64,000 nt of DNA from Treponema sp. (GCA_016290995.1 JAEEVR010000012.1:1-64000); one strand, 5' to 3'. Positions 23,290 through 31,373 are shown, numbered from the stretch's first letter. Notes: generated by a model not told the origin, from the sequence alone. Numbers and translations: made by a program.

Positions 23290-24468
23290 TTACAATAGGT
23301 AGGCTAGCGTTCCGATGACAAGGAGGAGGGCCGCGTTCCACAAAGTGAAGATGGACATGTAGTTGGGAGCGTTTGGAGATTTTGCCTCGTCGGATGTTGA
23401 GTAAAGCTTGAACGAGATGACGCTTGCCATCGAGGCGATCAAAGTTCCCAAGCCGCCCGCGTTGACCGCAAGCAGGAGGGCCGCTCCGTCCTGGGCAAAG
23501 GCGCTTAGCAAGAGCGCCGCCGGAACGTTGCTGATAACCTGGCTTGCCGCGATTCCCGCGATGTAAGTCGAAAGGCGGCTTTTTAACGCTCCCTGCAAAA
23601 AGTCAGAAAACGCCGGAACGGTAGAAAGCGTCTTTGTAAAGATGAAAAATCCCGCGAAAGTAAAGAGCAGGCTGTAGTCGACTTTTTTAAGCAAGCGAGC
23701 GTCGCAAACGACGGCAAGAACTAGCGTGACGGCCAGCATGATCCGCCAGTCCAAGGCGCGGAAGACCGTCAAAAGGCAGATGACAAAATTGGCCGCGTAA
23801 AGGAAAGTTTTGAAATTCCATTTGACAAAAACGCGGTGGTTTTGCAATTCTTCAGGATTGATTTTGTCGATTTGGCCCGGGGCCTTTTTGGTAAATAAGA
23901 CCGCCAGCGCCAATAGCGCGAATAACGAGGGAACGGCAATCCTTGCGGTGAGGCCAAAGAACTCCGCCGCGGAAAATTCGTATTTTGAAAATAGGTAGAG
24001 GTTTTGCGGGTTTCCCATCGGGGTGGCGCAGGAGCCAAGGTTGGCCGCGAGCGTTTCCAATACGATTAAGTTGGCGCAAGGAAAGCCAAGGTTTTTGAAT
24101 ATCAATATCGATATCGGAACGAAAGTCAAAAGCGCCACGTCGTTTGTGACCAGCATCGAGCTGAAAAACACGATGCTGGTAAGCAAAAAGTAAAGGGAGC
24201 GGCGGCTTTTGCAAAGACGCGTAAGGCGGGCTGCCGCAAAGTCCAAATAGTTTTGGCTTTGAAAGGCTTTTATCACAAGCATAAGGCAAAACAGAATGGC
24301 GAGCGTCCTAAAGTCAATCGCTTGGACGTAAAGGCTAGGCTGGGGCCTTACAAGCGCCGCCGCGACGGCCGCCAAAAAAATCGCCGCGAACAATACCGGC
24401 TCGCGCTTTACAAAGGCCAAGAATCCCCTTCCCAGCCGCGCGAAAAACCGTTCCTCCAAATTTTTCAT
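23290..24468 (-). CDS. ArsB/NhaD superfamily (SLC13-like) ion permease
   Basis: 392 residues from ATG 24468, placed by the promoter; the track start is 12 codons upstream. About eleven hydrophobic segments. Superfamily features: FVPISILIFKNLG, the VLETLAANLGSCATPMGNPQNLYLF stretch (the LGxxxTPxGNPQN hallmark of ArsB/CitM/NhaD carriers) and a second half with NVPAALLL and VNAGGLGTLIASM, the pseudo-symmetric motif. These carriers exchange organic or arsenite anions or Na+/H+. Substrate is not predictable, and there is no arsenic gene nearby. Confidence 0.85.
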   Translation of the reverse strand: MKNLEERFFARLGRGFLAFVKREPVLFAAIFLAAVAAALVRPQPSLYVQAIDFRTLAILFCLMLVIKAFQSQNYLDFAAARLTRLCKSRRSLYFLLTSIVFFSSMLVTNDVALLTFVPISILIFKNLGFPCANLIVLETLAANLGSCATPMGNPQNLYLFSKYEFSAAEFFGLTARIAVPSLFALLALAVLFTKKAPGQIDKINPEELQNHRVFVKWNFKTFLYAANFVICLLTVFRALDWRIMLAVTLVLAVVCDARLLKKVDYSLLFTFAGFFIFTKTLSTVPAFSDFLQGALKSRLSTYIAGIAASQVISNVPAALLLSAFAQDGAALLLAVNAGGLGTLIASMASVISFKLYSTSDEAKSPNAPNYMSIFTLWNAALLLVIGTLAYLL

Positions 24469-24474
24469 GCCGCT

Positions 24475-24504
24475 AGTATAGCGAAAAGCGCCGCGCGATT
24501 GCAA
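24475..24504 (-). promoter_or_regulatory. leaderless-type promoter of the permease
   Basis: Minus strand TTGCAA, spacer 18, TATACT, then six bases to ATG 24468. Confidence 0.65.
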
Positions 24505-24527
24505 GCCAAAAAATCCATTCGCGCCAC

Positions 24528-24557
24528 TTGAACAAATGGCCCAAAATGCGCTAGAAT
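24528..24557 (+). promoter_or_regulatory. promoter of tRNA-Ala
   Basis: TTGAAC, spacer 18, TAGAAT, ending eleven bases before the mature tRNA 5' end. Confidence 0.65.
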
Positions 24558-24568
24558 AATCGTCACTT

Positions 24569-24641
24569 GGGGTATTAGCTCATCTGGTAGAGCGATAGGT
24601 TCGCAATCTATAGGTGGTCGGTTCGAGTCCGATATACTCCA
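24569..24641 (+). tRNA. tRNA-Ala, anticodon CGC
   Basis: The cloverleaf folds by eye: acceptor GGGGTAT with ATACTCC, including the G3-U70 pair that marks tRNA-Ala; D-arm GCTC/GAGC; anticodon arm ATAGG/TCTAT with loop TTCGCAA; T-arm with GGTTCGAGTCC. Anticodon CGC reads GCG. The discriminator is A and CCA is not encoded. It has its own promoter and an intrinsic terminator. Confidence 0.93.
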
Positions 24642-24645
24642 CAAG

Positions 24646-24674
24646 ACGCGGTTCCACACGGGCCGCGTTTTTTT
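24646..24674 (+). terminator. intrinsic terminator of tRNA-Ala
   Basis: ACGCGG and CCGCGT arms followed by a run of T's immediately after the tRNA. Confidence 0.8.
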
Positions 24675-24710
24675 ATTTTAGGAGGAAGTCTTTCTCCAAT
24701 CGAGGGCAGC

Positions 24711-24992
24711 CTATTGCAGTTTTAACACCAGCTTTTTTCCAAGAACATTGGCGGCTTTTGTTAAAGTGCCCAGCGTGACGGAATCGTTGTCTGGATTTAG
24801 AAGCCTGTTTAGCGCCGCGCGCGAGGTTGACATTTTTTTAGCCATGTCGCTTTTTGTGATTTTTTGGCGCTTCATCTCGTCAAGCAAGTTGCAAGCGAGG
24901 ACGCGCTTTACGGCCTCGTTTCTTGTTTCGGAAGCGATGTTTTCTTCTTTGAGAAAATCTTCAAAAGAACTTCCAACATAAGCCTTGTTCAT
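24711..24992 (-). CDS. small XRE-family helix-turn-helix regulator (HigA-like antitoxin fold)
   Basis: 93 residues. The second half is a Cro/XRE helix-turn-helix: MKRQKITKSDMAKKMSTSRAALNRLL then VTLGTLTKAANVLGKKL. The N-terminal part (FEDFLKEENI, ETRNEAVKRVLACNL) resembles HigA-type antitoxins. No toxin gene is adjacent: upstream is 160 bases of regulatory DNA and downstream is the tRNA terminator, so it is an orphan regulator or antitoxin relic. A perfect palindrome sits between the -35 and -10 of its own promoter, implying autorepression. The -10 ends six bases from the ATG, so no leader is expected. Confidence 0.85.
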   Translation of the reverse strand: MNKAYVGSSFEDFLKEENIASETRNEAVKRVLACNLLDEMKRQKITKSDMAKKMSTSRAALNRLLNPDNDSVTLGTLTKAANVLGKKLVLKLQ

Positions 24993-24998
24993 TTTTTT

Positions 24999-25027
24999 AA
25001 TGTATCATTATTGATACGTTTTGTCAA
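24999..25027 (-). promoter_or_regulatory. leaderless-type promoter of the XRE gene with embedded operator
   Basis: Minus strand perfect TTGACA, spacer 17, TACATT, then six A's to ATG 24992. The palindrome GTATCA-N4-TGATAC (25002-25017) lies between the two hexamers, overlapping the edge of the -10. This is the classic place for an autorepressor. Confidence 0.82.
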
Positions 25028-25116
25028 GTCTTTTGTTAATTTCATTTTTTCTCCAGTATTAAGATAGACATTTTTATCGAAAAATTCGCGCGTTTTTAAA
25101 AAATTCGTAAAAAAAA

Positions 25117-25145
25117 TTGAATTTTCTCCCCATTTTTGCTACAAT
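25117..25145 (+). promoter_or_regulatory. leaderless-type promoter of ilvB-metY
   Basis: TTGAAT, spacer 17, TACAAT, then seven bases to ATG 25153. The ORF track's start at 25117 is the -35 hexamer itself. Confidence 0.75.
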
Positions 25146-25152
25146 GCTCCCC

Positions 25153-26856
25153 ATGAAAAAGACAGGCTCACAGATAATTTGCGAACTTTTAAAGGCGTAT
25201 AAAATCACGACAGTGGCGGGTATTCCGGGCGGATCGATTTTGCCGCTTTACGACGAATTGGCCCGAAGCGGAATCAAGCACGTCCTTGTCCGCCAGGAAC
25301 AGGCCGCGGGCTTTATCGCGCAGGGCTTTGCCCGCACTACGGGAAAGCCTGCCGTTTGCATGGCCACAAGCGGCCCCGGCGCGATGAATCTTTTGACGGC
25401 CATCGCCGACGCTCGCTGCGACTCGATTCCGATAATCGCGATTACGGGGCAAGTGAACCTTTCTATGATCGGAACGGACGCCTTCCAAGAGGCCGACACC
25501 TTTGGCCTTTCGTTCCCGATTACAAAGCACAGCATGATGGTAAAGAGCGCGGCGGAACTTTTGACCGCGATTCCCAAGGCCTTTGAAATCGCCACGACCG
25601 GCCGCCCTGGCCCGGTTTTGATTGACGTTCCGCGAAACGTTCAGCTTGAGGAAGTTGAATTTTCCTCGTGGCCAAAAATCTCTGGCGCAAAAAAAGAAGT
25701 GCGCTTTCATACAAACAAAAAAGAAATTCCCGCGCGCCTCAAGGCGATTTTTGGAGCGATGGACAAAAGCAAAAAGCCTGTCGCCTATTTGGGAGGAGGC
25801 TGCAATTCCGTCGAGGTGGCTAAATACCTTAAGGCGCTTTTTGGCCTTTACAAAATTCCCGCAATCTCTAGCCTTATGGGAATCGGAGCCGTTCCAGCGA
25901 CCGACTCTTCTTACTTGGGAATGGTTGGAATGCACGGCTCCGTCGCGGCCAACCAAGCGATGCACGACGCGGACTTAGTTCTCGCGCTTGGCGTTCGCTT
26001 TGACGACCGCGCGATTGGACTTGCAAAAGAATTTTGCCCCAACGCGAAAATCGTCCACATCGACATCGACGCCGCCGAAGTGAACAAGATTTTTGCCGCC
26101 GACATTTCTTTGGTTTGCGACTTGGAAAGCTCCCTGGCCGCGCTGGCCGAGCTTGTCCGCGAAAAGAAAGATTCGTTCAACAAAGAAAACGCAACGGCTC
26201 GAAAAGCATGGCTAGAAAAAATGTCGGCCCTGCGAAAGAAAACTTTTACGGTCGAATGCGGCCGCAACAAAAAGACCGGTTTGGAAAACCCGCGCGCCTT
26301 TATCGCCGCTCTTCCAAGCAAAAACGTAATCGTGACGACAGACGTCGGCCAGCACCAAATGTGGGCCGCGCAATATTATCCCGTCCAAGAGCCGCGGACT
26401 TTCTTGACTTCCGGCTCGCTTGGAACGATGGGCTTTGGACTTCCCGCCGCTATCGGAGCGGCTTTGGCCAATCCGCAAAAGCGCGTCGTTTGCATTTCCG
26501 GCGACGGCTCGATTATGATGAACGTGCAGGAGCTTGCAACTTTGGCCGAGCAAAACTTGAACGTGGTCGTAATCGTTTTTGAAAACGGAACGCTTGGAAT
26601 GGTTCGTCAGCAGCAAAAGTATATTTTTAAGAACAACTTTAGCGCCAGCGTTTTTGCAAAAAAGCCTGACTTGCTTAACATCGCGCGCGGCTTTGGAATC
26701 GAAACCTTTGACTCAGGGCTAGACAAGGATTGGGCAAAAAAAGTTTTTGACCCGGCCAGAAAAGTGCCCGCCTTTGTCCGCGTTAAGATTGACGCAGACG
26801 AAGACGTTCTTCCGTATGTAATGGCCGGCAAGGCCAATATCGATTCAATTAATTAG
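25153..26856 (+). CDS. ilvB: acetolactate synthase large (catalytic) subunit-like, TPP enzyme
   Basis: 567 residues from ATG 25153. Three-domain ThDP fold: N-terminal activating Glu in LVRQEQAAGFIAQG, FIPGG-like GIPGGSILPL and TSGPGAMNLLTAIADA; middle FAD-type domain (LGVRFDDRAIG); C-terminal ThDP motif GDGSIMMN with FENGTLGMVRQQQ. The family makes acetolactate or acetohydroxybutyrate for branched-chain amino acids. No regulatory subunit (ilvN) follows; instead metY starts eight bases later. It could be a catabolic-type single-subunit enzyme or pair with an unlinked IlvN. Confidence 0.88.
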   Translation: MKKTGSQIICELLKAYKITTVAGIPGGSILPLYDELARSGIKHVLVRQEQAAGFIAQGFARTTGKPAVCMATSGPGAMNLLTAIADARCDSIPIIAITGQVNLSMIGTDAFQEADTFGLSFPITKHSMMVKSAAELLTAIPKAFEIATTGRPGPVLIDVPRNVQLEEVEFSSWPKISGAKKEVRFHTNKKEIPARLKAIFGAMDKSKKPVAYLGGGCNSVEVAKYLKALFGLYKIPAISSLMGIGAVPATDSSYLGMVGMHGSVAANQAMHDADLVLALGVRFDDRAIGLAKEFCPNAKIVHIDIDAAEVNKIFAADISLVCDLESSLAALAELVREKKDSFNKENATARKAWLEKMSALRKKTFTVECGRNKKTGLENPRAFIAALPSKNVIVTTDVGQHQMWAAQYYPVQEPRTFLTSGSLGTMGFGLPAAIGAALANPQKRVVCISGDGSIMMNVQELATLAEQNLNVVVIVFENGTLGMVRQQQKYIFKNNFSASVFAKKPDLLNIARGFGIETFDSGLDKDWAKKVFDPARKVPAFVRVKIDADEDVLPYVMAGKANIDSIN

Positions 26857-26864
26857 GAGTAAAT

Positions 26865-28139
26865 ATGAAACTTAACACAAAGTGCGTGCAGGCGGGCTAC
26901 ACGCCCAAAAACGGAGAGCCGCGCCAAATCCCAATCGTTCAGTCAACCACTTTTAAATACGACACAAGCGAGGACATGGGCGCCTTGTTTGACTTGGAGG
27001 CGTCGGGATATTTTTATTCGCGCTTGCAAAACCCCACCTGCGATTTTGTCGCCGCAAAGATTGCCGCGCTCGAAGGCGGAGCGGCCGCCATGCTTACTTC
27101 CAGCGGACAGGCGGCGAACTTTTTCGCGCTCTTTAACATTTGCGAAAACGGCGGCCATATCGTAGCCTCGTCTTCGATCTACGGCGGAACATTCAACTTG
27201 ATTAGCGTGACTATGGCCAAGATGGGAATTCAAACCACTTTCGTTTCGCCCGACGCTAGCGAAGAGGAACTCTCCGCCGCCTTTAGGCCAAACACAAAGG
27301 CGCTTTTTGGCGAGACAATCGCAAACCCGGCGCTCACAGTTTTGGACATAGAAAAGTTCGCCAAAGTCGCGCACGCGCATGGCGTTCCGCTTATCGTTGA
27401 CAACACCTTTCCGACGCCGGTTCACTGCAGGCCGATAGAGTGGGGCGCGGACATCGTAACCCATTCCACCACAAAATACATGGACGGCCACGGTTCCTGC
27501 GTTGGCGGAGCGATTGTTGACTCAGGAAATTTTGATTGGTTGGCCCACGCGGACAAGTTCCCCGGCCTTTGCGAGCCCGACGAATCTTACCACGGAATCG
27601 CCTACGCCAAAAAGTTTGGCCAAGCGGGCGCCTTTATCACAAAGGCGACGGCGCAATTGATGCGAGACTTTGGCTGCAGCCAATCGCCGCAAAGCGCCTT
27701 TATCCTTAACCTTGGCTTGGAGTCCTTGCACGTCCGAATGGCGCGCCACGCGGAAAACGGCCAAGCCGTCGCCGAATTTTTGTCATCAAGCGACAAAGTG
27801 GCCGCGGTTAACTATTCGGGCTTGCCTGGCGACAAGTATCACGCGCTTGCCCAAAAGTATTTGCCAAACGGTGGATGCGGCGTAGTAAGCTTTGAGCTTA
27901 AGGGAGGCCGAGAAGCCGCCGGAAAGTTTATGAAGGCTCTTAAAGTTTTTGCAATAGAAACGCATGTCGCCGACGCGCGCTCCTGCTGCCTTAATCCGGC
28001 GACCAGCACCCACCGCCAAATGTCCGACGAGCAGCTTGCCGCCGCCGGAATCCCAGCCGGCCTCATCCGCCTTTCTTGCGGCCTTGAAGACAAGGAAGAC
28101 TTGGTTTCCGATCTTAAGCAGGCGCTTGAAGCGGTGTGA
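26865..28139 (+). CDS. metY: O-acetylhomoserine aminocarboxypropyltransferase (sulfhydrylase)
   Basis: 424 residues, the usual MetY length (longer than MetB). PLP fold type I of the Cys/Met family: YFYSRLQNPTCDFVAAKIAALEGG, SSGQAANFFALFNI, YGGTFNL, DNTFPTPVHCRPIEWGADIV and the PLP lysine in HSTTKYMDGHG. The C-terminus has VADARSCCLNPATSTHRQMS and LIRLSCGLED. It makes homocysteine from O-acetylhomoserine and sulfide. TAGGAG lies before the ATG. It shares a promoter with the acetolactate synthase gene and ends at a strong terminator. Confidence 0.94.
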   Translation: MKLNTKCVQAGYTPKNGEPRQIPIVQSTTFKYDTSEDMGALFDLEASGYFYSRLQNPTCDFVAAKIAALEGGAAAMLTSSGQAANFFALFNICENGGHIVASSSIYGGTFNLISVTMAKMGIQTTFVSPDASEEELSAAFRPNTKALFGETIANPALTVLDIEKFAKVAHAHGVPLIVDNTFPTPVHCRPIEWGADIVTHSTTKYMDGHGSCVGGAIVDSGNFDWLAHADKFPGLCEPDESYHGIAYAKKFGQAGAFITKATAQLMRDFGCSQSPQSAFILNLGLESLHVRMARHAENGQAVAEFLSSSDKVAAVNYSGLPGDKYHALAQKYLPNGGCGVVSFELKGGREAAGKFMKALKVFAIETHVADARSCCLNPATSTHRQMSDEQLAAAGIPAGLIRLSCGLEDKEDLVSDLKQALEAV

Positions 28140-28159
28140 TAAAATTTTGGTAGATAACA

Positions 28160-28191
28160 AAAAGGCCCGCGAACGACGCGGGCTTTTTTTT
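28160..28191 (+). terminator. strong intrinsic terminator after metY
   Basis: GCCCGCG and CGCGGGC perfect arms, five-base loop, eight T's after and A's before. The A-run on the other side makes it usable by the convergent nudC gene as well. Confidence 0.93.
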
Positions 28192-28205
28192 GTTGCGCGA
28201 TAATT

Positions 28206-29066
28206 TTAAAACTTTCCGTGAATAAGGTTCCACGCCACCGAGCCGCGGATTATTTCCAAGGGCGGAAGGTCGTCGCGTTTGAACCAGCGGGCTTCGGCGA
28301 TTTCTTCTTCTTGCAAGACCAAGTCGCCGCTTTGCCAGTCTGCCGTATAGGCCAGCATCAATTGGTCGGGAAAGGGCCAGCTTTGGCTTCCGACAGCCTT
28401 TATGTTTTTGATTTCAAGCCCGACTTCTTCTTTAACTTCGCGCCTGACCGCTTCGACCGCGGATTCGCCAAGCTCCATAAAGCCTGCCACACAGGAAAAA
28501 AAGTCTCTGGCAGCGCGCTTGTTCCTTACCAAAAGAATTTCGTCGCCGCGGCTTATCAATACGATCACGCACGGCTCGATTCGCGGATAAAGCTTAAAGG
28601 AACACGCGGGACAGTTTAGAGCCGTTTCCGCCTTGTCGTTTTGGAATGCCGCGCCGCATTTGGGACAGTGGCGGTATGTGTCGCGCCAAAACAAAATGCC
28701 TTTTGCGCGCAAGGCCATTTTGGCTTGCACAGGATTTTGATAGCAGAATTCCCGCAGGGTGATAAAGCTGGCGCCGCTATCGCCAAAAGTGTTTGCAAGA
28801 CCAGAAGGCGCGGCCGCGTTTTGGCCGTCCAAAGATTCGGGTTTCTTCGCGATTTTTGCGGCAAGATAATTTTGCGGCTGTTCAATTATTTGGCAGTCAA
28901 GGTTGAACTCTTCTGTTTGCGCGGCGACAAAGGCGTCATAAAAATTTTTGTCGGGAAGCGTTCCGCCGACAAGAAGAAGTTCCCTGTCGCAAAAAATGTA
29001 TCGCGCGGTCGCGCCGTTTTTGGCGTTTTCAAAGTCCGCGCCGTTGGATTGGTCTAGAATTGGCAT
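28206..29066 (-). CDS. nudC: NAD+/NADH pyrophosphatase NudC
   Basis: 286 residues. Zinc ribbon CPKCGAAF...CPACSF in the middle, then the Nudix box GFMELGESAVEAVRREVKEEVGL and the NudC-specific SQSWPFPDQLM. It hydrolyses NADH to NMNH and AMP, and family members remove NAD caps from RNA 5' ends. The latter is of note in a genome that seems to use leaderless mRNAs. The N-terminal domain is weakly conserved, as usual. The -10 ends six bases upstream of the ATG. Confidence 0.93.
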   Translation of the reverse strand: MPILDQSNGADFENAKNGATARYIFCDRELLLVGGTLPDKNFYDAFVAAQTEEFNLDCQIIEQPQNYLAAKIAKKPESLDGQNAAAPSGLANTFGDSGASFITLREFCYQNPVQAKMALRAKGILFWRDTYRHCPKCGAAFQNDKAETALNCPACSFKLYPRIEPCVIVLISRGDEILLVRNKRAARDFFSCVAGFMELGESAVEAVRREVKEEVGLEIKNIKAVGSQSWPFPDQLMLAYTADWQSGDLVLQEEEIAEARWFKRDDLPPLEIIRGSVAWNLIHGKF

Positions 29067-29072
29067 GTTGTT

Positions 29073-29102
29073 ATTCTAGCGCTATTGCCGCGATTCTTGC
29101 AA
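29073..29102 (-). promoter_or_regulatory. leaderless-type promoter of nudC
   Basis: Minus strand TTGCAA, spacer 18, TAGAAT, then six bases to ATG 29066. Confidence 0.65.
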
Positions 29103-29268
29103 GAGAGTCATTTTCTTATATATCTTTTAGCGTTATTCTTGTAGAATTTTTATCAAAACGATAATATAGTGTTGATGTAAAAACAAATACGTAGGAGAAA
29201 GCCTGATTCAAACGGGGTGAATCTTATTTATAAAAAGGAATAGATATGGTAACGATTGCGAAAACAAA

Positions 29269-29751
29269 ATGCTGGAGCTGGGCGCGGATTCTTTTTGGAA
29301 CTGGGATGTAGGCAAAAATCTTATGCATAAAATATTCGGAACAAAGGAAAACTCGGACTATGTTGACCGTGAAGGCTCTTACCTGATTCCTGTAAAAGAC
29401 GGCAGGGTTGGAATTGTAAAAACACCCAAGGGATTTTTCTTTCTCGGGGGTGGCATCGAAAAATGTGAAAGCCACATCGAATGCATAAAACGCGAGTGCC
29501 TGGAAGAAGCGGGCTATGAAGCTACTGTCGGCGAAGAAATCTGTTCCGCGGAATCGTATTTTTTGCATGAAACAATCGGCTATTTCCATCCGATTCAAAC
29601 ATATTATGCAGGAAGTCTGACTGAAAAAAAATCTGAGCCTACGGACAACGACCATAAATTCATGTGGATTGACTGCGGAGAACTTCGCGGCAAAATGTAT
29701 CTTGAAATGCAGAACTGGGCTCTGGAAAGGGCATTGGTTCAACAGGAGTAA
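29269..29751 (+). CDS. Nudix hydrolase
   Basis: 160 residues from ATG 29269, or 142 from ATG 29323 (MHKIFGTKENSDYVDREG), which looks like a more natural family start. The Nudix box is complete: GGGIEKCESHIECIKRECLEEAGYE, with Cys where Gly-Glu is common. The substrate (a nucleotide or alkylated derivative) is unknown. Upstream, 29103-29268 holds an AT-rich leader with a GTAGGAG and an AAGGAA site; the latter precedes a 21-codon frame (ATG 29246) that overlaps this start and may be a relic or leader peptide. Codon use (CTG, CGT, AAA) differs from neighbours and suggests transfer. The isochorismatase relic follows two bases later. Confidence 0.8.
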   Translation: MLELGADSFWNWDVGKNLMHKIFGTKENSDYVDREGSYLIPVKDGRVGIVKTPKGFFFLGGGIEKCESHIECIKRECLEEAGYEATVGEEICSAESYFLHETIGYFHPIQTYYAGSLTEKKSEPTDNDHKFMWIDCGELRGKMYLEMQNWALERALVQQE

Positions 29752-29753
29752 AA

Positions 29754-30013
29754 ATGCTTTTGTTAGTTGTAGACACGCAAAAGGGATGTTTTAACGAAAA
29801 TCTTTTTGCTTTTGAGACTGTAAAGGAAAACATCAAGCGCCTGATTGCGGAGGCTCGCAAAAATGGCATAGAGGTCTGCTATGTTCAGCATGACGACGGA
29901 CCCGGCGAGGATTTGAACATGGCTTTAACATCATCATTCCCTCTTATGCAAAAGTAATTTCTGTTGAACAGGCAATCGAACTTTTAAAATCTGAAATAAC
30001 AATAGAGGGATAG
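29754..30013 (+). pseudogene. isochorismatase-family cysteine hydrolase, internally deleted and frameshifted
   Basis: The N-terminal part reads MLLLVVDTQKGCFNENLFAF to EVCYVQHDDGPGEDL, the start of an isochorismatase-like hydrolase with the catalytic Asp in VVDTQ. The reading frame then leaves the family. In the adjacent frame from about 29912 the codons read FEHGFNIIIPSYAKVISVEQ and continue to a TAG at 30011, the C-terminal end of such enzymes. The central region with the catalytic Lys and Cys is missing, about 80-100 codons by comparison with remembered family length. The join at GATTTGAAC leaves a TTTG that fits both sides, so a short-homology deletion is likely. The gene is non-functional. 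It shares the unusual codon use of the Nudix gene before it. Confidence 0.82.
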
Positions 30014-30016
30014 ATT

Positions 30017-30466
30017 ATGGAAATTCGTGAATTGAACGAAGACGATTTGGAGTCGCTGGTAAAATTGTACGAGCAGCTTGACGGCTCAAACGAAGGCTTT
30101 ACGGCGGAAGCCGCGCGCTCGGTTTGGAAAAGCGAAATCGAGGGCAACAAAAACATAAAATATTTTGGCGCGATTGAGGACGGAAAAGTCGTTTCAACTT
30201 GCTTTTGTCTTATAATCCCAAATCTTACGCGGCTTGGAAGCTCGGCTTGCTTTGTCGAGAACGTCGTTACCGACAAGGATCACAGGGGACAAGGGCTTGG
30301 CAAAAAAATCATGGAAAGGGCGATCGCTTTTGCCCGCGAAAGAGACTGCTACAAAGTGATTTTGGAAAGCGCCAGCTTTAGGAAAGAAGCCCATCAGTTT
30401 TACAAGAACTTGGGCTTTGACGGCGACTCCAAAAAGGCGTTCATAATGAAGCTTAAGGATTACTAG
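30017..30466 (+). CDS. GNAT family N-acetyltransferase
   Basis: 149 residues. GNAT fold: beta-bulge region ACFVENVVTDKDHRGQGLGKKIMERAI with the acetyl-CoA loop RGQGLG, and the late SFRKEAHQFYKNLGFDGDSKKAF typical of amino-acid or small-molecule acetyltransferases. It starts four bases after the relic's old stop, with GAGGG upstream. Its codon use is like the host genome, unlike the two preceding genes. Substrate unknown. Confidence 0.88.
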   Translation: MEIRELNEDDLESLVKLYEQLDGSNEGFTAEAARSVWKSEIEGNKNIKYFGAIEDGKVVSTCFCLIIPNLTRLGSSACFVENVVTDKDHRGQGLGKKIMERAIAFARERDCYKVILESASFRKEAHQFYKNLGFDGDSKKAFIMKLKDY

Positions 30467-30500
30467 AAAAGCGATGACAAGACGAGTTTAATGCCGCCGC

Positions 30501-31373
30501 TTATTCTTCCAGCGCCTCGCGCAGCCAGCCTGTGATTCCTTGCGGCAGGCTGGGGTCCATCGGCTTTCCGTTGTCAAAGGTCAAGTTGCAGTGCATTGGA
30601 TTGACAAGACAGTGCTGGCCCATTTCCATTCCAAAGTTGATTGACGCTATTCCGCCGTCGCCGTTGTAAACCCATTCTGGGGTAAAGACTCGGCTTCCTT
30701 TCATTTTGCTTATGCGGTCAAGGCGGGGCGCTATGTCTTTTTCAAAGTCCACAAGCTCGTCATGCTTTCCGATTGCAAAGAAGGTTTTTATTCCGTTCCG
30801 CTCGTAGAGGTCCAGTGTCGCGTCGTCGGGAATGTGGCCGCCTCCGATTGGAACGATGATGTCAAAAAAATCAGGGTAGGCCGCGGCCAGCTTAAAGCAC
30901 ATTGTGGCGCCGCTGGAATTTCCGTAGAGGACTTTTTTGGAGACGCGTCCGGCCGCGCGCGTTTTTTCGAAATTGCAAACCAAGTCGCGGACGCGCGGAA
31001 GGTATGAGTCGTCCCAGCTGTCCACGCATTGTCCTTTTTCATCGCGGCGTTCGGCTGCAAGCGGAACGAGTATGTACGCGCCGCCAAGCGCTTTTTGATA
31101 TTCCTCTTTTGAATAGAATTCCGCGCCTGCGTAGTTTATGCATACGTCGCCTTCAAGGGCGTTTCCGTAACCGTGCATAAAAATCAAGACTGGATATTTT
31201 TTGTCCTTGGCCCAGCCGTGTTCCGTGGGGTCGTAAAAGTAGTAGTCCATGCCGCCAAAATTTTCTTTGTGAAAGCGGTCAAAGTATTCTCCAACCTTGT
31301 AGGTCGGCTCGTATGACACAAAGGCGCCTTCCGGCATCTGGTCCGCCCACGGCGGCAAAATCTTTTCGCTCAT
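30501..31373 (-). CDS. alpha/beta-hydrolase esterase (carbohydrate-esterase-like)
   Basis: 290 residues without a signal peptide. Oxyanion region MHGYGNAL, nucleophile elbow GNSSGATM, acid Asp in IGKHDELVDF and catalytic His in GQHCLVNP complete a triad. The layout (YYFYDPTEHGWAKDKKYPVLIFMHG) is like PHB-depolymerase/CE1-type esterases that remove acetyl or feruloyl groups from plant polysaccharides. With GH43, GH5 and GH94 in the window a role on hemicellulose fragments is plausible but not shown. It lies 21 bases after the ABC exporter genes and may be part of that transcript. Confidence 0.78.
   Translation of the reverse strand: MSEKILPPWADQMPEGAFVSYEPTYKVGEYFDRFHKENFGGMDYYFYDPTEHGWAKDKKYPVLIFMHGYGNALEGDVCINYAGAEFYSKEEYQKALGGAYILVPLAAERRDEKGQCVDSWDDSYLPRVRDLVCNFEKTRAAGRVSKKVLYGNSSGATMCFKLAAAYPDFFDIIVPIGGGHIPDDATLDLYERNGIKTFFAIGKHDELVDFEKDIAPRLDRISKMKGSRVFTPEWVYNGDGGIASINFGMEMGQHCLVNPMHCNLTFDNGKPMDPSLPQGITGWLREALEE

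Noticed and set aside
24711-25027. Complete toxin-antitoxin module
   Set aside because: Only the antitoxin-like gene is present. No toxin ORF upstream or downstream.
29246-29311. 21-codon ORF with SD before the Nudix gene
   Set aside because: It overlaps the Nudix start in another frame and encodes nothing recognisable. Kept only as a comment in the Nudix entry.
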